Shown piece by piece: positions 7,798 to 14,648 of a DNA stretch of 14,899 bases. The notes beneath the pieces were generated by a model. That model was not told the origin of the DNA. It saw only the letters and a list, made by a program, of their open reading frames with translations, and made no database searches. The position numbers and the translations under genes were made by a program. Every line of letters begins with the position of its first letter. The first letter of the stretch is position 1. The DNA is from Treponema sp. GTDB lineage: Bacteria > Spirochaetota > Spirochaetia > Treponematales > Breznakiellaceae. The stretch is from assembly GCA_031263265.1 (NCBI GenBank), contig JAISGE010000010.1:1-14899 (forward strand), in the 5' to 3' direction.

Positions 7798-8976
7798 CTA
7801 TTGGGCTTTGAGCGCACTTCCTTTCCAGGTTACCTTGAACTTGCCAAAACCCAGAATGGTAAGCACCGTAAAATACAGGGGGGTAAAGACCACCTGTATA
7901 AGGTAGAACGCCTTTTGGTGAGGAAGAGCAGACCCGAACAGGCCGAGGGTAGCCACCGTATTCATAGTCATAGCAAGCAGTACTACCGCGCTCAACGGCC
8001 ACAGGGAAGGAATAAAAGGCAATACAAACAGGGCGAGGATACCTAGAGAGATGGTAATCATCAGCAGCCGGAAATTAAACCGAGTGGCAGGATCAGGGCT
8101 AAACAGACCCCCGTTGTTCCAGCGAAGGGCCTGGTTCGTAAAGTCCTCCCAGGAATGTTCTACCCCGGTGATCACAAATACCTCTTTGCCAAAGGCAGAA
8201 CGGACCTGGTATGTAGAACAGGTCCTGAGCCGGGAGATGAGGGCCGCATCTTCAGTGGGAGAAACCGGCACCATAGCGTATCCCCCAATGGCTCGAAGCG
8301 CCTCTTTCCGGAGGATGAGGTTATTACCGAACCCGCCTCCGGCAGCCCCAAGGCCGGTAGAACCTGCAAGGTACATATACCGTATCGCATGATCGAAACA
8401 TTGGTACAAGTACAAGAAACCCGATTCCTGGGAACGTTTAAACACCGGTCCTATGGTAAGTCCGACCTGGGGATCCCCCATTCTGGCAAGCATGGAACGG
8501 ATCCACTGAGGGGGCACTTCACAGTCCGCATCGGTAAAGAGGAGAAACTCCCCGGATGCTGCAGCAATACCCCTTCCCAGGGCATACTGCTTGTAGTTCG
8601 GCCCAGGGTTCTCGTGTAAGGTGATAATCTGAACCGTTCCTTGAGGAAAAGCCGCGGCAAAACCACCAAGCATCCCCGGGCTTGCATCGGAAGAGCGGTC
8701 ATCAATAAAGATAAACTCTAGATCTGGATATTCCTGTACCGAGAGGCTCTGGAAAAGACCAGGTAAACAAAGCTGTTCATTATGAACCGGAATGATCACC
8801 GAAACCTTGGGGAGTAAAGCCTGAGGATCAGGTCTGTTGGGAAAAAACCCTTGAGCGCAGGTCCGTGTATCCCGCCGCCATGCCACCACAAGTCCTATCA
8901 TCAGGGCGATATGCAGCCCTATAAAAACCAAGGCAAAGCCCAGCCGGAACAATCCATACCACAATTGAATCGTCAT
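7798..8976 (-). CDS. Membrane-bound family 2 glycosyltransferase
   Basis: A 392-residue GT-A glycosyltransferase of family GT2. An N-terminal membrane segment covers about residues 8-32. The catalytic domain follows, with VSVIIPVHNE (58-67), the nucleotide-sugar DDRSSD (92-97), the DAD metal site (149-151), the catalytic-base region SPTEDAAL (239-246) and a Q(x)xRW-type motif, QALRW (282-286). About three hydrophobic segments close the protein (304-324, 327-348, 356-378). This D,D,D,QxxRW pattern with C-terminal helices is that of processive or lipid-linked glycan synthases, so a role in envelope glycan or glycolipid synthesis is likely, with the substrate unknown. The start overlaps the upstream methyltransferase stop as ATGA, which indicates translational coupling. 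Confidence 0.9.
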   Translation of the reverse strand: MTIQLWYGLFRLGFALVFIGLHIALMIGLVVAWRRDTRTCAQGFFPNRPDPQALLPKVSVIIPVHNEQLCLPGLFQSLSVQEYPDLEFIFIDDRSSDASPGMLGGFAAAFPQGTVQIITLHENPGPNYKQYALGRGIAAASGEFLLFTDADCEVPPQWIRSMLARMGDPQVGLTIGPVFKRSQESGFLYLYQCFDHAIRYMYLAGSTGLGAAGGGFGNNLILRKEALRAIGGYAMVPVSPTEDAALISRLRTCSTYQVRSAFGKEVFVITGVEHSWEDFTNQALRWNNGGLFSPDPATRFNFRLLMITISLGILALFVLPFIPSLWPLSAVVLLAMTMNTVATLGLFGSALPHQKAFYLIQVVFTPLYFTVLTILGFGKFKVTWKGSALKAQ

Positions 8977-9827
8977 GGATATTCATTGTACCCTTGATGG
9001 CGGTGGGTATTCAATGGAGCTGCTTTGGCTAAGGTTGCTGCCCAGGATTGTAGGGCAATACCAAAGGCTACCGATGCATTGAGGGAACCCTTGGTTCCAT
9101 AGGTGGGGATGGATACCCTGCCTAGAGAAGCATCTGCAAGGGCCAGCGCTTCGGGGCTTACCCCAAGTTCTTCGGAACCCACGATCAGCGTGCCCTTCAG
9201 GGGAAAGGTAAAATCCTCAAGCCTGGTTCCACCGGTTTCCAGGGCAAAGCGAGGAGCTTCAAGCCCCTTATCCAGGGAAAGCCGTTCCCAATCCAGGACC
9301 GAGACGCAACCCATAGCGGTTCGGGCTGCCCGGGGATGATTCGGGTCTGCACAAAAGGGGGAAAGAAAGAGCTTTTCCACCCCAAACGATTCGGCAGTAC
9401 GGAACATGGCTCCCACATTAAACGGGGAACGGATATCTTCCAAGTAGACCCGCATCCCGGGAAAACAACGCCGTTTTTCTGGGTCAAGCCTGCCTGAGTA
9501 GTCGATAAAGTCCCAATCAGCAGGAGCCTGGCCGGTTTCTCTCAAAAGGAGATGCCGGATCCTATTGAGGACACGGATCAGGTCTTGCCGTTGTGATGGG
9601 CAGAGGCTCTGCAAGGTTTTGAGGGCCTCACCTATGACCTGAACAATCCCCGGAGAAAAGGCTGGATCGGGCATCAGGAATTCCATAACCTGCACCAGAT
9701 ACTTATAATCTTCGAGGGACAGATCTATACCCATACTCAACCGGTATTCTGCTTCACCAAATGTTTTTGCTATTTTACGCAATCGCAGAGAACGGGGGAA
9801 CTTTTCCAGTTTATATAACGGTATCAT
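8973..9827 (-). CDS. SpoU/TrmH-family RNA 2'-O-methyltransferase
   Basis: This SPOUT-class (trefoil-knot) enzyme uses S-adenosylmethionine to methylate ribose 2'-OH in tRNA or rRNA. Motif 1 is RSPFNVGAMFRTAESFGV (133-150), with the conserved N137 and R143. Motif 2 is LIVGSEELGVS (214-224), and motif 3 is VSIPTYGTKGSLNASVA (238-254). The N-terminal 120 residues are a helical extension found in some family members and not diagnostic of substrate, so I do not assign TrmH, RlmB or another target. The ATG at 9827 lacks a strong Shine-Dalgarno site. The gene is coupled to the downstream glycosyltransferase by an ATGA overlap, although their functions are unrelated. Confidence 0.9.
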   Translation of the reverse strand: MIPLYKLEKFPRSLRLRKIAKTFGEAEYRLSMGIDLSLEDYKYLVQVMEFLMPDPAFSPGIVQVIGEALKTLQSLCPSQRQDLIRVLNRIRHLLLRETGQAPADWDFIDYSGRLDPEKRRCFPGMRVYLEDIRSPFNVGAMFRTAESFGVEKLFLSPFCADPNHPRAARTAMGCVSVLDWERLSLDKGLEAPRFALETGGTRLEDFTFPLKGTLIVGSEELGVSPEALALADASLGRVSIPTYGTKGSLNASVAFGIALQSWAATLAKAAPLNTHRHQGYNEYP

Positions 9828-9874
9828 AGTACTCGGTTAGAAATAATACTTTTTAAAGGGACAACATAAACAAA

Positions 9875-9910
9875 ATAAAAAGGTGGAATACATTAATTCC
9901 ACCTTTTTAT
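9875..9910 (-). terminator. Strong rho-independent terminator after flgM
   Basis: A perfect 15-bp stem (9875-9889 with 9896-9910) with a 6-nt loop has a GGTGG/CCACC core, A-rich bases before it and a T run after it on either strand. It lies 28 nt after the flgM stop and would end the five-gene operon before the methyltransferase gene. Confidence 0.88.
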
Positions 9911-9937
9911 TGCCGGTTTAATTTACAAAACCAAATC

Positions 9938-10219
9938 TTACAAACCCAAAACATCTATGATCTTGTCTGCCGTAGCATGTATAATGGTATCATTAATATA
10001 TGACGGATCAGCTAACTTTTGTTTTAGCTCCGTGATACGATCTAAACGGACATCAGAAGCGGAAGCCACCAGCTCATGAGCCCGATAGAGTTCACTCTTT
10101 TCCACTGCTTCTTGAGAAAGACTAATGGAATCAGTTTGTACGCTTCGGTTGATCTGATTATTCCATCCGTAATTTTTACCGGATGAAATGGGATTTATAG
10201 AACCTATCCTATCAATCAT
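9938..10219 (-). CDS. flgM: Anti-sigma-28 factor FlgM
   Basis: A 93-residue protein that resembles FlgM, the anti-sigma factor that holds the flagellar sigma-28 (FliA) until the hook is finished and FlgM is exported. The N-terminus MIDRIGSINPI and the C-terminal helices (VRLDRITELKQKLADPSY, then INDTIIHATADKIID) match treponemal FlgM proteins. The C-terminal half is where sigma-28 is bound in the family. AGGGAG lies 6 nt before the ATG. It is the last gene before a strong terminator and has a sigma-28-like promoter of its own. In this reading late flagellar gene activity would feed back on its own inhibitor, as known in enteric bacteria. Confidence 0.88.
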   Translation of the reverse strand: MIDRIGSINPISSGKNYGWNNQINRSVQTDSISLSQEAVEKSELYRAHELVASASDVRLDRITELKQKLADPSYINDTIIHATADKIIDVLGL

Positions 10220-10241
10220 TATACGCTCCCTACCTGTTATA

Positions 10242-10269
10242 ATATCGACATACGCCTATTAATAGTTTA
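10242..10269 (-). promoter_or_regulatory. Sigma-28-like promoter of flgM
   Basis: On the minus strand TAAA (10266-10269) is followed by 16 bp and GTCGATAT (10242-10249). The enteric FliA consensus is TAAA-N15-GCCGATAA, so this differs by one spacer base and two -10 bases. It sits in the 54-bp gap between rsmI and flgM and would give a leader of about 15-20 nt containing the AGGGAG site. Confidence 0.5.
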
Positions 10270-10273
10270 TACT

Positions 10274-10954
10274 CTAATAAGCCTTATTTCCAGATACAAA
10301 TACTGAAAATTCGCCTCGTTGTTCATGATGGTTCGTTAAAATAGACAGTACATCCCCAACAGAACCACGGATATATTCTTCGTGCAGTTTGGTCATCTCT
10401 CTTCCCACACACACGTACCGATCCTTATCAAATTCGGTTAAATCTGCTAAAAGCTTAAGTATTCTAAAAGGAGATTCATACAGAACAAATGCGGAATCCC
10501 GGGCTAAAAGCTCTTTGAGCCGAGATCGGCGGCGCCCTGCCTTGGGGGAAAGGAAGCCTTCAAAGAAAACGCTTTTATCCCGCCCCCCAGAGACGCTCAC
10601 TAAAGATGCAAACGCTGAAGGACCTGGGAGGGGAATGACCTCATACCCTGCCTGGACCACCCGCTGTACCAGGGCCGCACCAGGATCACTCAACGCAGGA
10701 GTCCCTGCATCACTGACATACCCCAGGGTTTTTCCTTCGGCTAATGCCGCGATGATCTTCTCCGCGGCAATCACTTCGTTTTGAGCCCTGCAGGAAAGCA
10801 AGGGGAGGCGTATCCCAAAATGACTCAACAGCTTGAGGGTCCTGCGGGTATCCTCACAAGCCAAGAGATCCAAGGTCTTGAGGGTTTCTACCGCCCGATA
10901 ACTCATGTCCCCCAGGTTTCCAATGGGGGTACCGATAACATACAAGATGGCCAC
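10274..10954 (-). CDS. rsmI: 16S rRNA (cytidine-1402-2'-O)-methyltransferase
   Basis: RsmI methylates the ribose of C1402 in 16S rRNA, in the decoding centre, with S-adenosylmethionine. It is a tetrapyrrole-methylase-fold protein. Motifs, numbered from the GTG at 10954: VIGTPIGNLGD (6-16), CEDTRRT (33-39), YVSDAGTPALSDPG (79-92), PLPGPSA (108-114) and LYESPFR (158-164). I chose this GTG because family members begin two or three residues before ILYVIGTPIGN. A GTG at 10990 adds 12 residues and starts 7 nt after the pyrE stop; neither start has an ideal ribosome binding site. At about 226 residues it lacks the C-terminal extension of the E. coli enzyme. It is cotranscribed with pyrE. Confidence 0.93.
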   Translation of the reverse strand: MAILYVIGTPIGNLGDMSYRAVETLKTLDLLACEDTRRTLKLLSHFGIRLPLLSCRAQNEVIAAEKIIAALAEGKTLGYVSDAGTPALSDPGAALVQRVVQAGYEVIPLPGPSAFASLVSVSGGRDKSVFFEGFLSPKAGRRRSRLKELLARDSAFVLYESPFRILKLLADLTEFDKDRYVCVGREMTKLHEEYIRGSVGDVLSILTNHHEQRGEFSVFVSGNKAY

Positions 10955-10997
10955 GGATTCAGTATATTCCTTTGACGCCTTACACGCCACTGCTGCT

Positions 10998-11582
10998 TCA
11001 CGTTCTCCGCAGGGGATTGGAACCGGGTTTTACCAGGGGAAGTCCTTGGCTGCATAGGGCACAGGATGCTTCGTCCCAGCTCGCGGCAGGTATCTTACAG
11101 GCTGCATAGAGGGGCCAGGGAAGGGAAACCCCTTCCCCGCGGCGATCCACGAGACAAGCCAAGCCTACCACCTGAGCGCCGTAAGCTTCCAGAACCGCGG
11201 CGGCTTCCAGAGAAGACTTAGTGGTGGTAATGACATCTTCCGCAATGAGGATCCGGTCCCCGGCTTGCACCGTGAAACCCCGGCGCAAACTCATGGCCCC
11301 GCCGGCATCCCGCTCAGTGAAGAAACCGGGAATCCCCAGTTGGCGGCCCAGTTCATAGGCCACGATGATGCCTCCCATAGCAGGTCCAACCACCACATCT
11401 ATGGGGAGCTTATCAGCCTGTATCCGGCTTACCACCCCAGCCAAAGCAGCCGCAGCCCGGTCAGGGTATTGCAAAAGCCGGGCGCACTGAAAATACCGAT
11501 CCGAATGGCGTCCCGAGGACAGGAGGAAATGTCCATCCAGCATGGCCCCGGAGTCCCGTAATAAGGTAATAGTTTTTTCCAT
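10998..11582 (-). CDS. pyrE: Orotate phosphoribosyltransferase
   Basis: It joins orotate to PRPP to give orotidine monophosphate, the fifth step of pyrimidine synthesis. The PRPP-binding motif is ILIAEDVITTTKSS (111-124), the type I phosphoribosyltransferase signature. Upstream, SSGRHSDRYFQCARLL (22-37) and VVVGPAMGGI (63-72) are also typical. The length of 194 residues is normal. AAGGAAAAT sits directly before the ATG. It lies 35 nt after mnmA and 43 nt before the chosen rsmI start. No other pyrimidine genes are seen near it. The protein ends in a short unrelated basic tail (PGSNPLRRT). Confidence 0.94.
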   Translation of the reverse strand: MEKTITLLRDSGAMLDGHFLLSSGRHSDRYFQCARLLQYPDRAAAALAGVVSRIQADKLPIDVVVGPAMGGIIVAYELGRQLGIPGFFTERDAGGAMSLRRGFTVQAGDRILIAEDVITTTKSSLEAAAVLEAYGAQVVGLACLVDRRGEGVSLPWPLYAACKIPAASWDEASCALCSQGLPLVKPGSNPLRRT

Positions 11583-11617
11583 ATTTTCCTTTCTTCCTTC
11601 TCTTTACTTTCTTTATC

Positions 11618-12733
11618 TCAGATTAAAGCGCATGTTCCCAAAATAGTACCCCCTCCGAGTACTACTTCCCCATCATAGAACACTACTGCCTGGCCTGGGG
11701 TAATGGCCCTTTGGGGTGTATCGAAATCTACCCGGATGCGATCCGCTGCAACCTGCCTGGCTCTGGCGCTTTGCTCTGATTGAAGATACCGGGTCTTAAC
11801 CGTAAGCTGCCGGGCTTTTTCTGGTTCTTCCCAGGCAATGAGGTTAAGGGTATCTGCATAGAGGGTTTTGGTGTATAAAGACCCTGCTCTGCCCAAGGTG
11901 AGGGTATTATCCACCACGGATTTGGCCGAAACATACCGGGCTTCGGGAAACGAGAGTCCCAAACCCCGGCGTTGGCCGATGGTATACCGGATAAGCCCCT
12001 GATGCTGTCCCAGCACGTTTCCTGCTTCATCAAGAATGTTTCCAGGGGCAGCGGTTTTTTCCCGGTACTCCTCAATGAACCGGGCATAATCCCCTTCAGG
12101 CACAAAACAAATATCCTGGCTGTCCTGTTTCCGGGCGTTGACAAAACCTGCTTCCAACGCAATCGCTCGAACTTCCCCCTTGGTCAGGTTCCCCAGGGGG
12201 AAAACCGTGTGGGCCAACTGGTCCTGAGTCATGGTATAGAGCACATAGCTCTGGTCTTTCTTGAGGTCCCGGGCTTTTTTCAGGAAAAACCGGCCACCCT
12301 GTTGCTCGATTCTGGCGTAGTGGCCGGTAACCAGGTACTCAAAATCAAGCTGCTTTGCCCGTTGCAGCAAGCCCTCAAACTTGATATACTGGTTACAGTC
12401 GATACAAGGGTTTGGGGTCTCCCCCTTTTCGTATGTTTCAACGAATTTATGGATCACCTTCTCCGCAAAAGCATCAGAAAAATTAAGCACATAATGGGGC
12501 ATATCCAGATGATAGGCCACATTCCGGGCATCTTCTACATCCGTAAGGGAGCAGCAGGAACGGCGGTCTTTTTCGTTGCTGGGGTCATGGGACGAGAACA
12601 GTTTCAAGGTAACGCCGATACAGTCAAACCCCGCATTTTTGGAGAGCAGGGCCGCCACAGAGCTGTCTACACCGCCGCTCATGGCGATAAGCTTTCTGGG
12701 TGTATGGCTTGTCTGTTCGGTCATTGCGTCCAT
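11618..12733 (-). CDS. mnmA: tRNA-specific 2-thiouridylase MnmA
   Basis: MnmA adenylates and thiolates U34 of Lys, Glu and Gln tRNAs, giving s2U and accurate decoding. The ATP PP-loop is SGGVDSS (19-25). The catalytic cysteines are C113 in NPCIDCNQYIKF and C209 in QDSQDICF. GHYAR (137-141) and the central YTIGQRRGLG (250-259) are family landmarks. It belongs to the subgroup with an extra SCCS patch (59-62), common outside proteobacteria. The ATG at 12733 has GGAGG 10 nt upstream, inside the end of the HD-domain gene, which makes it preferable to the ATG at 12724. The 13-bp overlap couples it to that gene. Confidence 0.95.
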   Translation of the reverse strand: MDAMTEQTSHTPRKLIAMSGGVDSSVAALLSKNAGFDCIGVTLKLFSSHDPSNEKDRRSCCSLTDVEDARNVAYHLDMPHYVLNFSDAFAEKVIHKFVETYEKGETPNPCIDCNQYIKFEGLLQRAKQLDFEYLVTGHYARIEQQGGRFFLKKARDLKKDQSYVLYTMTQDQLAHTVFPLGNLTKGEVRAIALEAGFVNARKQDSQDICFVPEGDYARFIEEYREKTAAPGNILDEAGNVLGQHQGLIRYTIGQRRGLGLSFPEARYVSAKSVVDNTLTLGRAGSLYTKTLYADTLNLIAWEEPEKARQLTVKTRYLQSEQSARARQVAADRIRVDFDTPQRAITPGQAVVFYDGEVVLGGGTILGTCALI

Positions 12734-13311
12734 GCTGCCTGGACCTCCTTCTCACAGGAACGCATGGCGAGGATGGTCTTTTCGATGAGGGTATCCAAGT
12801 CCCAGCCAAGCATGGCGGTCCCCCGTTCAATAACCGAGCGGGAACAGCCTGCGGCAAAATTGGCAGCCTTGTATTTTTTCTTCACTGATTTGACTTCCAG
12901 GTCTGCCACGCTTTTTGACGGCCGTATGATAGCCACCGCCCAGATAAGGCCGGTAAGTTCATCCACCGCATAGAGGACCTTTTCCATAAGGTGTTCTGGT
13001 TTTATATCCACGGTTAGCTCGTATCCATGACTGCATACGCCGTGTATCACATCCTCCCCCACCCCGGCTGCCCGCAGCAATTCCGGGGCTTTGATGCAAT
13101 GCTCCTGGGGATAGGCTTCAAAATCAATATCATGCAAGAGGCCGACTATGCCCCAAAAGCACGCTTCATCTTGATACCCCAAGTCCTGGGCATACCACTT
13201 CATAACCCCTTCTACGGTGAGGGCATGCTGCAGGTGAAAGGGATCGTGATTGTAGGTCTTCAATAGGTCCCAGGCTTGTTCCCGGGAAATGCTTGTTCTT
13301 GAATGTTCCAT
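12721..13311 (-). CDS. HD-domain protein, predicted phosphohydrolase
   Basis: A 196-residue protein of the HD superfamily of metal-dependent phosphohydrolases. Probable metal ligands are H29 (QHALTVEGV), the HD pair H60-D61 in GLLHDIDFE, H90 and H95 (VIHGVCSHGYE) and D117 (AVDELTGL). Such short single-domain members often hydrolyse nucleotides or related phosphates, but the substrate cannot be told from sequence. It is the first gene of the apparent HD-mnmA-pyrE-rsmI-flgM operon. The ATG at 13311 follows an in-frame stop by only four codons. AAGGATA sits directly before it, with a spacing shorter than usual, so initiation may be inefficient. Confidence 0.85.
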   Translation of the reverse strand: MEHSRTSISREQAWDLLKTYNHDPFHLQHALTVEGVMKWYAQDLGYQDEACFWGIVGLLHDIDFEAYPQEHCIKAPELLRAAGVGEDVIHGVCSHGYELTVDIKPEHLMEKVLYAVDELTGLIWAVAIIRPSKSVADLEVKSVKKKYKAANFAAGCSRSVIERGTAMLGWDLDTLIEKTILAMRSCEKEVQAAWTQ

Positions 13312-13326
13312 ATCCTTGACTATACC

Positions 13327-13374
13327 TTTTTTCCCTTACTTCTGATACGGTTTTTTCCTTTACTTCTGATACGG
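13327..13374. repeat. Two-copy 24-bp tandem repeat upstream of the HD-domain gene
   Basis: Units 13327-13350 and 13351-13374 match at 23 of 24 positions, differing only at 13335/13359. Each consists of six T, a CC-TTACTTCTGATACGG-type segment, then the next unit. The repeat lies 15 bp from the HD-domain ATG, in its probable promoter or leader region. Confidence 0.85.
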
Positions 13375-13556
13375 CATGCTTAAAGAGTCCGGCGTCCTCT
13401 TGGGAACGCCCGCGTACTTCCCGTAAACAATGTACCGCGTTCTACAGAAGTCTCATAGAATTCTATAAACAATACCATGCTGGTTTTCATGCGTTTTGTC
13501 CTCTTCACTTACGCTCGCCGCTTTTTGGGTGGCTGAATCTATAGGGTTTGGTATAA

Positions 13557-13936
13557 AAATACGGCAAGACGGTCAAACTGGACGGTAACAGGATCCTCTT
13601 TACCCTGGAGGCCGGCCTTACCCTGATATTGCAGGACATAACGCTCGAAGGGAAAACCGGCAACAGCGCCCCAGTGGTACGGGTGAAAGACGGGGGAACC
13701 CTGGATCTGAAAGACGGTTCCAGCCTTACCGGGAATACCTCCAACACCTCCGGCGGTGGGGTGATTGTCAAAGTGGTGGAACCTTGAGCATGAGCGGCGG
13801 CGTTATTTACGGTTCGGAGGCAGAAGTCGGTAAGAAAAATACCGGAAACGGCGCGGCGATTTATAAAAACGGCGGCACAGTCGACCCTGCCGAGTTGCTT
13901 ACAGGGAACAAGAGGGACGTGACCACCCTCCTATAA
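13557..13936 (+). pseudogene. Fragment of a repetitive beta-helix surface protein, frameshifted
   Basis: The + strand encodes residues such as LTLILQDITLEGKTGNS, VRVKDGGTLDLKDGSSL and TSGGGVIVK. After a one-base slip near 13771-13778 it continues in another frame as GTLSMSGGVIYGSEAEVG, then GAAIYKNGGTVDPAELLTG, ending at TAA (13936). This 'GGTLDLKDGSSLTGNTS / GTLSMSGG' pattern is typical of large parallel beta-helix proteins of host-associated treponemes. The frame is closed by TAA just upstream (13554-13556) and has no start codon, so only the C-terminal 125 or so codons remain. It is a truncated, frameshifted remnant. Confidence 0.8.
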
Positions 13937-13942
13937 CCAGGG

Positions 13943-14027
13943 CAGGCCAGATTCAGGGGAGCGCATACTCGGATATGAGCCGCTCCCACTCAGGCCAGAG
14001 GAACTCCCGTACCATTACGGGAAGTTC
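13943..14027. other. Pair of hairpins with a flanking 9-bp direct repeat
   Basis: CAGGCCAGA occurs at 13943-13951 and 13991-13999. Between the copies GGGAGCG (13957-13963) pairs with CGCTCCC (13981-13987). Directly after the second copy, GAACTCCCGT (14001-14010) pairs with 14017-14027 except for one bulged A, around a 6-nt loop. The element lies between two decayed genes and is not obviously coding. Confidence 0.55.
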
Positions 14028-14035
14028 GTATACCG

Positions 14036-14475
14036 AATAGGTTTGAGTACTATGATCCGGTACGGCGAATATCGCTTAAGGGGAGGAGCCGGATAATCAC
14101 GTTGGAACTTTCCAAGGTAGTGGGGGAAAAACCCGTGAGGGAAATGACGGCGCAAGAACAGTGGGCGTTTTTCTTCCGGTATGCGAAGGGTAAAGGGAAA
14201 CGGGAGAAGATCAATGAATTGATGGGGTATGAGGAGGGAATAGCGATGGCGAGCGAGGTATTAATAAGCATAAGCCGAGACGAAGCGGAGCGGGCACGGC
14301 TATGAGCGAATACAAATACGTGGTAGACACCCAGAGCAAGGTTGTGCAGGCAAAACGGGAAGGTTTACAGAAGGGCATTAAGAAAGTAGCCCTGAATCTA
14401 AAGGCCATTGGTATGCCCATAGGACAAATAGTCCAGGCGACCGGGCTTACCGAACAGCAGATCAACAAGCTATAA
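14036..14475 (+). pseudogene. Broken Rpn/PD-(D/E)XK-family nuclease-transposase gene, C-terminal part
   Basis: The open frame reads FEYYDPVRRISLKG, then IITLELSKVVGEKPV, MTAQEQWAFFFRYA and EEGIAMASEVLISISRD, ending at TGA 14305. This is the C-terminal half of Rpn-family (recombination-promoting nuclease, putative transposase) proteins. The same protein continues in the next frame from 14302 as MSEYKYVVDTQSKVVQAKRE and so on to TAA 14475, over an ATGA overlap, which points to a one-base deletion at about 14300. The nuclease N-terminus is missing, so the gene is truncated and frameshifted. A start at TTG 14102 would give a 67-residue product. Confidence 0.8.
14302..14475 (+). CDS. 57-residue ORF, displaced C-terminal tail of the broken Rpn gene
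   Basis: This ORF begins at an ATG overlapping the TGA of the preceding Rpn frame and encodes MSEYKYVVDTQSK, a charged helix (AKREGLQKGIKK) and a terminal segment AIGMPIGQIVQATGLTEQQINKL. The tail resembles the short helix-turn-helix-like ending common at the C-terminus of Rpn-family proteins. It could be translated by coupling, but it is more likely the frameshifted end of the pseudogene. Confidence 0.5.
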   Translation: MSEYKYVVDTQSKVVQAKREGLQKGIKKVALNLKAIGMPIGQIVQATGLTEQQINKL

Positions 14476-14478
14476 TCG

Positions 14479-14549
14479 AGAATAGCGATGGAGAGTGAGG
14501 CCTCCGGAATGACTTAGGGAGGAACCCCTCACAGCCTTGAGGCTATTCT
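14479..14549 (+). other. Nested stem-loop element between two Rpn genes
   Basis: AGAATAGC (14479-14486) pairs with GCTATTCT (14542-14549). Inside it, GTGAGG (14495-14500) pairs with CCTCAC (14527-14532), and within that CCTCC (14501-14505) pairs with GGAGG (14518-14522). A further small hairpin, AGCC-TTGA-GGCT (14533-14544), competes with the outer stem. A run of T follows at 14562-14567. It could be a terminator for the Rpn remnant, a small RNA, or an element end. Confidence 0.5.
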
Positions 14550-14613
14550 TTACCCCCAGCATTTTTTAACCGTAATGTCGAAGCAATGTAAGGATTTGTC
14601 CCACCCCATGCAT

Positions 14614-14642
14614 TTGCCTTTCCCTAACCCTTCCGCTATATT
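14614..14642 (+). promoter_or_regulatory. Sigma-70-type promoter of the terminal Rpn gene
   Basis: TTGCCT (14614-14619), a 17-bp spacer and TATATT (14637-14642) lie directly before the Rpn ATG at 14649. Only 6 bp separate the -10 from the ATG, so the transcript would start at or next to the initiation codon. No Shine-Dalgarno site is seen. Confidence 0.55.
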
Positions 14643-14648
14643 CATACC

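Noticed and set aside
11972..12973. A 333-codon open frame on the + strand
   Set aside because: It is antisense to mnmA and the HD-domain gene, both with clear catalytic motifs, and its translation shows no recognisable family.
13327..13374. A CRISPR-like repeat
   Set aside because: Only two units in direct tandem without spacers, and no cas genes.
13455..13466. 12-bp palindrome ATAGAATTCTAT as an operator
   Set aside because: It is perfect but isolated, not next to a supported promoter, and a palindrome this short in an AT-rich stretch can arise by chance.
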